Shown piece by piece: positions 1-5,651 of a stretch of DNA of 11,553 nucleotides. Origin of the DNA: an uncultured Bacilli bacterium (lineage in GTDB: Bacteria > Bacillota_I > Bacilli_A > RF39 > UBA660); NCBI GenBank assembly GCA_934101445.1, contig CAKORQ010000015.1, forward strand, positions 1-11,553, in the 5' to 3' direction. The first letter of the stretch is position 1. Every line of letters begins with the position of its first letter. The notes under the pieces are model-generated. The model had not been told where the DNA came from, ran no database searches, and saw nothing but the letters and a program-made list of their open reading frames with translations. The position numbers and the translations under genes are program-made.

Positions 1-22
1 AGACAATATTACTGGTGAATTT

Positions 23-268
23 ATGAAAAATAATACTTATTATCATGATGATGAATTTTATTACAATATAATTAGAAAAAACTTAAAAAGAATTAGACAA
101 GAAAAAAACTTAACTCAACAAGATTTGGCAGATATGACCGATATCTCAAGGCAATACATTTGTGATATTGAAAATGAAAATAGATATAAACATATAACAA
201 TTAGTTACCTTGGTCGAATATCAGATGCTTTAAATATTGATATTACCGAGTTTTTTAAATCAAAATAA
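23..268 (+). CDS. Small XRE/Cro-C1 family DNA-binding regulator
   Basis: An 81-residue protein that is almost entirely one helix-turn-helix domain of the lambda repressor/Cro (XRE) class, so it probably represses or activates a nearby promoter as a dimer. Residues about 16-78 form the five-helix fold. The HTH proper is TQQDLADM (31-38), a short turn, then the recognition helix ISRQYICDIE (41-50). The ending LNIDITEFF is typical of the family. There is no sensor or peptidase domain. The size and the DIEN-then-ITEFF pattern recall phage Cro-like regulators and restriction-modification controller proteins, but no such partner is in the window. The frame stays open from the ATG to the left edge (upstream codons would read DNITGEF), so the true start may lie outside. 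A weak GGTGA at 14-18, only 4 bases from the ATG, supports position 23 poorly. It is the only plus-strand gene here and converges on the next gene. Confidence 0.85.
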   Translation: MKNNTYYHDDEFYYNIIRKNLKRIRQEKNLTQQDLADMTDISRQYICDIENENRYKHITISYLGRISDALNIDITEFFKSK

Positions 269-304
269 AAATAGGAATTAATTTTAATTTAACTTCCTAT
301 TTTT
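267..304. terminator. Bidirectional intrinsic terminator between convergent genes
   Basis: A perfect 11-bp inverted repeat: AAAAATAGGAA (267-277) pairs with TTCCTATTTTT (294-304) around a 16-base AT loop. The A and T runs at the ends of the arms supply a U-tract in either direction. It begins inside the stop codon of the plus-strand regulator and lies 10 bases past the stop of the minus-strand 128-residue gene, so it can end both transcripts. Confidence 0.8.
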
Positions 305-314
305 TCTATATAAT

Positions 315-701
315 TTATTTAGTAAAATACACACTACATTTTGTTCTTTGACCTAAATTAGTTACAAGTATTCCCCATTTATCATTATCCCAAGTACCAG
401 TAGCCCCATTATCGCAACTTACATTAGATACCGTATAGCCTTCATCTTTTCCAGGAACAGTTGAAGAATAGGTACCATTTATATAGGAACTAATAATTAC
501 ATCACCATAAATAAAATTACCAACCGTAGTTTTAACAACCTCCGCATCCTCAGAAACAAAAAATTTAGAATACGCAAAATATAAACCTAAAACACCCACT
601 AATAAAAAGGTACAAACAACACCAGCATATTTAGAAAACTTTTTAAATTTCTTTTTATTTTCTATTTTTCGCAAAGCTTTTTCGGCATTAAATTTTTTCA
701 T
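315..701 (-). CDS. Single-pass membrane protein with extracellular Cys-Trp module
   Basis: A 128-residue protein of unknown function. It has a very basic N-terminus (residues 1-24), one transmembrane helix at about 25-46, and an outward-facing domain of about 80 residues. This fits an N-in, C-out anchored surface protein with no signal peptidase site. The C-terminal module has a regular look: GYTVSNVSCDNGATGTWDND (89-108), then WGILVTNL and TKCSVYF, with two cysteines (C96 and C122) that could form a disulfide, and W104 and W109. I associate this CDNGA...W...TKC.V.F pattern with surface proteins of uncultured gut Bacilli, from memory rather than a search. The start is supported by AAAAGGATAGG about 10-14 bases upstream. 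It has its own promoter and terminators on both sides, so it is probably monocistronic. Confidence 0.8.
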   Translation of the reverse strand: MKKFNAEKALRKIENKKKFKKFSKYAGVVCTFLLVGVLGLYFAYSKFFVSEDAEVVKTTVGNFIYGDVIISSYINGTYSSTVPGKDEGYTVSNVSCDNGATGTWDNDKWGILVTNLGQRTKCSVYFTK

Positions 702-737
702 TATCTCACAACCTATCCTTTTATCTATAATTATTCT

Positions 738-766
738 ATCATAAATCTAAAAATCTTGTATATAAA
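738..766 (-). promoter_or_regulatory. Candidate sigma-A promoter for the 128-residue membrane protein
   Basis: On the minus strand TTTATA (766-761) and TATGAT (743-738) are separated by exactly 17 bases, matching 4/6 and 5/6 of the sigma-A consensus. Transcription would start near 731, about 30 bases before the ATG, leaving room for the AAGGATAGG ribosome binding site. In such AT-rich DNA chance matches are common, but a promoter is needed here because a terminator hairpin lies just upstream. Confidence 0.45.
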
Positions 767-810
767 TTTATTAACTTTAACATTAAATTTTTATTTTCTA
801 ACACAAAATT

Positions 811-839
811 AAAACTGCTAGCCTCACTAACAGTTTTTT
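811..839 (-). terminator. Terminator of the dnaE-polC-78aa unit
   Basis: An 11-base inverted repeat, AAAACTGCTAG (811-821) and CTAACAGTTTT (827-837), with one G-T wobble and a 5-base loop. It lies 6 bases past the TAA of the 78-residue gene. Read in the minus direction the stem is followed by UUUUAAUUUU. Read in the plus direction it is followed by six T residues (834-839), so it could also stop plus-strand transcription. It separates the polymerase unit from the 128-residue gene. Confidence 0.7.
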
Positions 840-843
840 GCAT

Positions 844-1080
844 TTAGTCAAACAATTTTTTAAACTCTTCTTTTTTAGCTACTATGTACATCATTAAAGA
901 AGTAACAAAGAAAGTAAGAATAATTATAGAACCCATCATACAATAACTTATGGCATTTAAAGTGTCACACTTAACACCAACCGCTATTAAAAATGAACCT
1001 CCAACTAAACCAATAGTTAAAATTAAAATAGCATAACATAATAATTGATCGTTATATTTTTGTAAATCTTTCTTTGGCAT
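844..1080 (-). CDS. Small two-helix membrane protein of unknown function
   Basis: A 78-residue protein I do not recognise. It has a charged N-terminus (MPKKDLQKYND), a first hydrophobic helix at about 14-36, a short loop containing C38, a second helix at about 42-67, and a lysine-rich C-terminal tail (AKKEEFKKLFD). By the positive-inside rule both ends should face the cytoplasm, with a short external loop. The start is secure: a perfect AGGAGG (1094-1089) lies 8 bases before the ATG. It begins 39 bases after the polC stop, with no terminator or clear promoter between, so it is probably the last gene of the dnaE-polC transcript. I see no sequence reason to link it to replication beyond this position. 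Confidence 0.75.
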   Translation of the reverse strand: MPKKDLQKYNDQLLCYAILILTIGLVGGSFLIAVGVKCDTLNAISYCMMGSIIILTFFVTSLMMYIVAKKEEFKKLFD

Positions 1081-1119
1081 ATCGTTATCCTCCTAACATA
1101 AGGATACCACAAAATCATT

Positions 1120-4100
1120 TTAAAATAAACTTAATTGTGAAGTTTCTGGTAAACCATCTAAAACCCCAAGCGTTCTTAACTTATCAATAGTTGTACTACT
1201 TACCTTACCACGACTTTGTAAATCTTCAATGCTTATAAAAGGTTGTTTATTTCTTTCTTCAATTATTTTGGTGGCAACTGAGTCCCCTAAACCATCTAAA
1301 ACTTTAAATGGGCAAATTAAAGTATATTCATCTTTTATAACAAAGTTTTTACCATCACTTTTTTCAATATCAATATTACTAAATTTAATACCACGTGCCG
1401 TAGCCTCTAAGGCTAACTTTAAAGTTTCTAACAAACTACTTTCTTTATTCGTGGCATCATAACCCTTCGCCATTAATTCAGCCATTTTTGCCTTAATAGT
1501 ATCATAACCTTTTACCATAACCTCTAAATCAAAATCATCAAAACGAGTAGAAAAATAAGACGCATAATATACTATTGGCTTATGTACTTTATACCAAGCA
1601 ATTCTAAACGCACTAGTAACATAAGCAGCTGCATGGGCCTTAGGAAACATGTACTTAATCTTAGCACAAGAATCAATAAACCAATCTTCAACATTATATT
1701 CCTGCATTAATTTAACATAGCCTTCCCATTCCTCATGGTCTTTAGGTTTAGAAGCACGCCCTTTACGAACAAACTCCATTATTTTGAATGCCTTAAAAGG
1801 TGGAAGACCTCGATACATTAAATCAACCATAATATCGTCACGGCACCCAATAACCTTAGCAAAAGGAACAACATTTTTAGCAATTAATTCCTGAGCATTG
1901 CCAAGCCATACATCTGTACCATGCGATAAACCTGATATTTTAATAAGTTCTGCAAAAGTAGTCGGTTTAGTATCTTTAACTAAAGAAATAGTAAATGGAG
2001 TTCCAAATTCCGGGACACCCAAAGTACCCGTATCACACATTATCTGTTCTGAGGTTACCCCTAAGGCCTTAGTCGAAGTAAATATTGACATGGTTGCTTT
2101 ATCATCTAATGGTACCTTGGTAATATCATCGCCAGTTAAATCTTGAATCATTCTTAACTGCGTTGGATCAGTATGACCCAAAATATCTAATTTTAAAACG
2201 TCAGCATCAATAGCATGGTAATCAAAATGAGTTGTACGCCACACACTAGTTGGGTCATCTGCTGGATATTGGAATGGTGTAAAATCATAAACTTCCATAT
2301 ATCCTGGAATTACAACGATACCACCTGGATGTTGCCCGGTTGTTCTTTTAACCCCCGTACATCCCATGGCTAATCTTTCTATTTCTAAATTACGCATGAT
2401 AATACCTTTATCTTCACAGTACCCTCTAACATAACCGTAAGCCGTTTTCTCAGCAACAGTACCAATAGTACCTGCCCGATACACATTATCAACCCCGAAC
2501 AAAACTTTTGTATAATCATGAGCACTAGCCTGATTTAAATCACTAAAGTTCAAATCAATATCGGGAACTTTATCGGCATTAAATCCTAAGAAAGTAGCAA
2601 AGGGAATATCTTGACCATCTTTAATCATCGGAATGTTACATTTTGGACACATTTTATCTGGAAGATCAAACCCACTAGAATAAGTTGACCCCAAAGGATT
2701 ACCTTCTTCATCATCAAAAATACTTAATTTACATTTGCCGCAACGATAATGGGCTGCCAAAGAATTAACCTCTGTTATTCCCATCATACAAGCAACAAAT
2801 GAAGAACCAACCGAACCACGGGACCCAACTAAGAATCCTTCATCATTAGAGTGTTTAACCAATTTTTGGGCAATCAAATAAATAACATCATAACCGGCAC
2901 CAATAATACCGCCTAACTTCTTTTTAGCCTCTTTGTCTAATTCTTCATCATTTGGTACTTCTTCTAAAGTATCCTTTAAGTAACCTTTAATATAATCCTT
3001 AACGCAATTATATCCACCGACAATGGTTTTATGCAAAATAGCAAATATTTCTTTCTCTTTATCAGTAATAGCCTCATCTTTATTAACATAATAAGTTATA
3101 GCCTCTTTTAAAGAATCACCATATAACTCTTTAGCCAATCTATCTTCAATATGATAAGGTAAAACCTCACCATACCAATCTCTAGCCTTAGTATAAACCA
3201 GTTCTGTCATTGTTTCAATCGAATTAGGAATCTTAGGAGCAAATGGTTTAGGAGTAGCAATAATTACTTCAATTTCACTAACCATATCCGCAATTTTATT
3301 TGGATTAGTAACTACTATCTCATAAGCCGTTTCTTCATCTAAAAAGTTAAACTCTTCTAACATTTCGGCTGTCGTCTTTAAATACATATTAGGAACGTCC
3401 ATACCTTTACGATTTAAAGGATGCAACTTACCATTGAATTTCGTATTAACAATTATTTCCCGATAAATTAAATCATCTTTTGTTAAATTATGAACATCAC
3501 CCGTTGCTACTACTGGCTTTCCTGCTTCCTTAGCAACTCGAATAATTCTCTTTAAATAGTTTTGCGCCTCTATTTCATTATTAAACTTACGATCAACCCC
3601 AATTAAATGCGAAAACACGCTTAAAGGTTGAACCTCGATATAATCATAAAAACTCATCATATTAACAAGTTCTTCATCTTCCATCCCAGCGGCTTTTTCA
3701 AATATTTCATTATTAATACAAGCCGAACCAATAATAAGGCCCTCTCTTAAATTAGAAATTTCTTTTCTCGGAATTTTAGGTTGTTCATTTTTATAAAGAT
3801 ACTTAGTATTAGCCATACTAATAATTTTAAATAAATTTTTTAAACCACCACGGTCTTTAGCAATAATAGTAGCGTGAAAAGGATAAGCAAACTTTACTAA
3901 ACTTTCCGTATCAATGCTTTTTACTAATTTAGTAGTTGTCGAAATATTTTGCTGATCAAAGTCTTTACAAAATTTATAAAAAGCATAAGCAGTTCCTTCC
4001 GCATCATAATCAGCCCTATGGTGTTTATCCTCATCCCAAGGAATATTTAATTTTTTAGTTAAAGTACTAAGTTTATGATTAGGCCAATCGGGATGTAACA

Positions 4101-5637
4101 TTCGAGCCATACTCATAGTATCTAAAACTGTTGCATTAAATTCACCTAAATTATATTTATTACAAGCCGCCTTCATAAATGAAATATCGAACTTAGCATT
4201 ATGAGCAACTAACGGTAAATCGCCTACCCATTCTAAGAATTTCTTGGTAACAACATCTTCATTTTCTTTCCCTTTTAACATCTCATCAGTTATATAAGTT
4301 AAATCAATAATCTTTTGAGGCAAAGGTCGGTGAGGATCAATCAACTCATCAAAACGATCTAAAACTTCATTATTTTTTATCTTGACTGCCCCAATTTCAA
4401 TCATTTGATCACTACCAGCATAAAAACCAGTAGTTTCGGTATCAAATACTACATAAGTTTGATCTAACAAATTATATTCACGGTTATTAAACACAACATC
4501 AATATCATCATTAACAACATTAATTTCTGTACCATATAAAACTTTAAAATGCTCTTCAGGTGCTTTTCCCTTATTAATATTTTCAACCGTATGATATAAT
4601 TCTGGAAATGATTGAACACAGTTATGATCAGTTACTGCAATCGCCTTATGCCCTAAATTATAAGCATATTTTACTAAAGCCTCAGCCGGAATTACGGCAT
4701 CCATAGCACTCATCATCGTATGAGTATGTAATTCCACTCTCTTAACTTCCGCCTCGTCTTTAACCTTATTTTCTTTAGAGGCAATTTTCTCCATGTTCCG
4801 AACCTTTAAAACTAATTCCTTAGCAAAAGTATCAAACTCTACATTACCATGAATACGATACCAATTACCAGCCTTCAAATTATCCATAATTTCACTAAAT
4901 TCATCATGATCTTTTTTAAAGATTTTTGCTAAAATACTATTAGTTTTGTCACTAATTTTAAGAGTAATAATATTAATAGTTTCTTTTTCTAAAGTAGCAA
5001 TTTCCCCAAAAATAAAAGCCTCGACAATAACATTTCGCATATCTCCCATTATATCGTTAATTTCGATAGTATCCCCATCAATATGCTTACCCAAAAACAC
5101 TGGTGATACTTCTTTTACAATCTGCTCTTCATGACTAGATTCCATTAATTTTTTAATTTCTTCTTGTTTTAAAACATTAACCGTAGTGGTAATATTAATA
5201 TCTTTAATTCCATAAAGACTAAGTTTATTTAATAAACTCTTTACCCCTTCTAACACAGACTTTTCTTCAACCTTGGTATTAACTTCTACGATAATAATAT
5301 CATCATCGATAGTTATATTATTATCTATTATCCCACTCAAAGATGGTTTTGTACTTATATAACTATTTAAAACATATCTAAATATATTAACTATTTTATC
5401 TTTACTTAAGATATTACTCTCAACCGTTAAATTAACTTTAATGGTTCCATTAATCCCTTTTCGACATACTTGATATAATTTATCTATATCTTGTGGCTGA
5501 AAATTATCGGGAATTATCATTGTTACATTAAATTCTCGTTTTTTCTCATCTAATAAAACTTCTTTTATTTTATAGTTTTGATAAACAGCTAAATCGTTTA
5601 GACCCAAACTTTGAAAAAACAATTCTTCACTACTCAT
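1120..5637 (-). CDS. polC: DNA polymerase III alpha subunit, PolC type (Gram-positive replicase)
   Basis: The 1505-residue catalytic subunit of the replication fork polymerase, with built-in 3'-5' proofreading (B. subtilis PolC is about 1437). Numbered from the ATG at 5637, the order is: N-terminal domains to about 175; OB fold about 200-285; PHP domain with HTH 304-306 and DHN 337-339, resuming after the exonuclease with GDVHN 713-717; DEDDh exonuclease about 395-560 (D399, E401, D484, H540, D545); palm with GSRGSVGSS 938-946; four-cysteine zinc site (C966, C969, C997, C1000); catalytic aspartates D1026 and D1028 in PDIDLNFS and D1151 in LKLDILGH; fingers through KAHAAAYVTSAFRIAWYKVH; helix-hairpin-helix near 1440-1495. 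The final five residues, QLSLF, match the sliding-clamp motif. I chose the ATG over the in-frame GTG at 5646 because AAGGAG (5651-5646) lies 8 bases before the ATG but overlaps the GTG. All catalytic residues look intact. Confidence 0.98.
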   Translation of the reverse strand: MSSEELFFQSLGLNDLAVYQNYKIKEVLLDEKKREFNVTMIIPDNFQPQDIDKLYQVCRKGINGTIKVNLTVESNILSKDKIVNIFRYVLNSYISTKPSLSGIIDNNITIDDDIIIVEVNTKVEEKSVLEGVKSLLNKLSLYGIKDINITTTVNVLKQEEIKKLMESSHEEQIVKEVSPVFLGKHIDGDTIEINDIMGDMRNVIVEAFIFGEIATLEKETINIITLKISDKTNSILAKIFKKDHDEFSEIMDNLKAGNWYRIHGNVEFDTFAKELVLKVRNMEKIASKENKVKDEAEVKRVELHTHTMMSAMDAVIPAEALVKYAYNLGHKAIAVTDHNCVQSFPELYHTVENINKGKAPEEHFKVLYGTEINVVNDDIDVVFNNREYNLLDQTYVVFDTETTGFYAGSDQMIEIGAVKIKNNEVLDRFDELIDPHRPLPQKIIDLTYITDEMLKGKENEDVVTKKFLEWVGDLPLVAHNAKFDISFMKAACNKYNLGEFNATVLDTMSMARMLHPDWPNHKLSTLTKKLNIPWDEDKHHRADYDAEGTAYAFYKFCKDFDQQNISTTTKLVKSIDTESLVKFAYPFHATIIAKDRGGLKNLFKIISMANTKYLYKNEQPKIPRKEISNLREGLIIGSACINNEIFEKAAGMEDEELVNMMSFYDYIEVQPLSVFSHLIGVDRKFNNEIEAQNYLKRIIRVAKEAGKPVVATGDVHNLTKDDLIYREIIVNTKFNGKLHPLNRKGMDVPNMYLKTTAEMLEEFNFLDEETAYEIVVTNPNKIADMVSEIEVIIATPKPFAPKIPNSIETMTELVYTKARDWYGEVLPYHIEDRLAKELYGDSLKEAITYYVNKDEAITDKEKEIFAILHKTIVGGYNCVKDYIKGYLKDTLEEVPNDEELDKEAKKKLGGIIGAGYDVIYLIAQKLVKHSNDEGFLVGSRGSVGSSFVACMMGITEVNSLAAHYRCGKCKLSIFDDEEGNPLGSTYSSGFDLPDKMCPKCNIPMIKDGQDIPFATFLGFNADKVPDIDLNFSDLNQASAHDYTKVLFGVDNVYRAGTIGTVAEKTAYGYVRGYCEDKGIIMRNLEIERLAMGCTGVKRTTGQHPGGIVVIPGYMEVYDFTPFQYPADDPTSVWRTTHFDYHAIDADVLKLDILGHTDPTQLRMIQDLTGDDITKVPLDDKATMSIFTSTKALGVTSEQIMCDTGTLGVPEFGTPFTISLVKDTKPTTFAELIKISGLSHGTDVWLGNAQELIAKNVVPFAKVIGCRDDIMVDLMYRGLPPFKAFKIMEFVRKGRASKPKDHEEWEGYVKLMQEYNVEDWFIDSCAKIKYMFPKAHAAAYVTSAFRIAWYKVHKPIVYYASYFSTRFDDFDLEVMVKGYDTIKAKMAELMAKGYDATNKESSLLETLKLALEATARGIKFSNIDIEKSDGKNFVIKDEYTLICPFKVLDGLGDSVATKIIEERNKQPFISIEDLQSRGKVSSTTIDKLRTLGVLDGLPETSQLSLF

Positions 5638-5651
5638 TTTAGACACTCCTT
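5638..5651 (-). promoter_or_regulatory. polC ribosome binding site embedded in the dnaE 3' end
   Basis: AAGGAG (5651-5646) lies within the last codons of dnaE (reading V-R-S-V-stop). The dnaE TAA occupies 5641-5639, one A follows, and the polC ATG begins at 5637. Spacing from AAGGAG to the ATG is 8 bases, which is close to optimal. The site therefore decides the polC start and implies that ribosomes finishing dnaE can directly reinitiate on polC. Confidence 0.85.

Noticed and set aside
702..843. Possible small RNA or riboswitch in the longest gene-free stretch
   Set aside because: The only structure is the terminator hairpin at 811-837, plus promoter elements; no aptamer-like fold or further conserved pattern is visible.
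1229..2146. Plus-strand open frames at 1229-1462 and 1898-2146
   Set aside because: Both lie antisense inside the highly conserved polymerase core of polC, have no family resemblance, and are explained by the opposite reading frame.
4946..5134. Plus-strand open frame of 62 codons
   Set aside because: Antisense to the OB-fold region of polC, with low-complexity composition and no domain.
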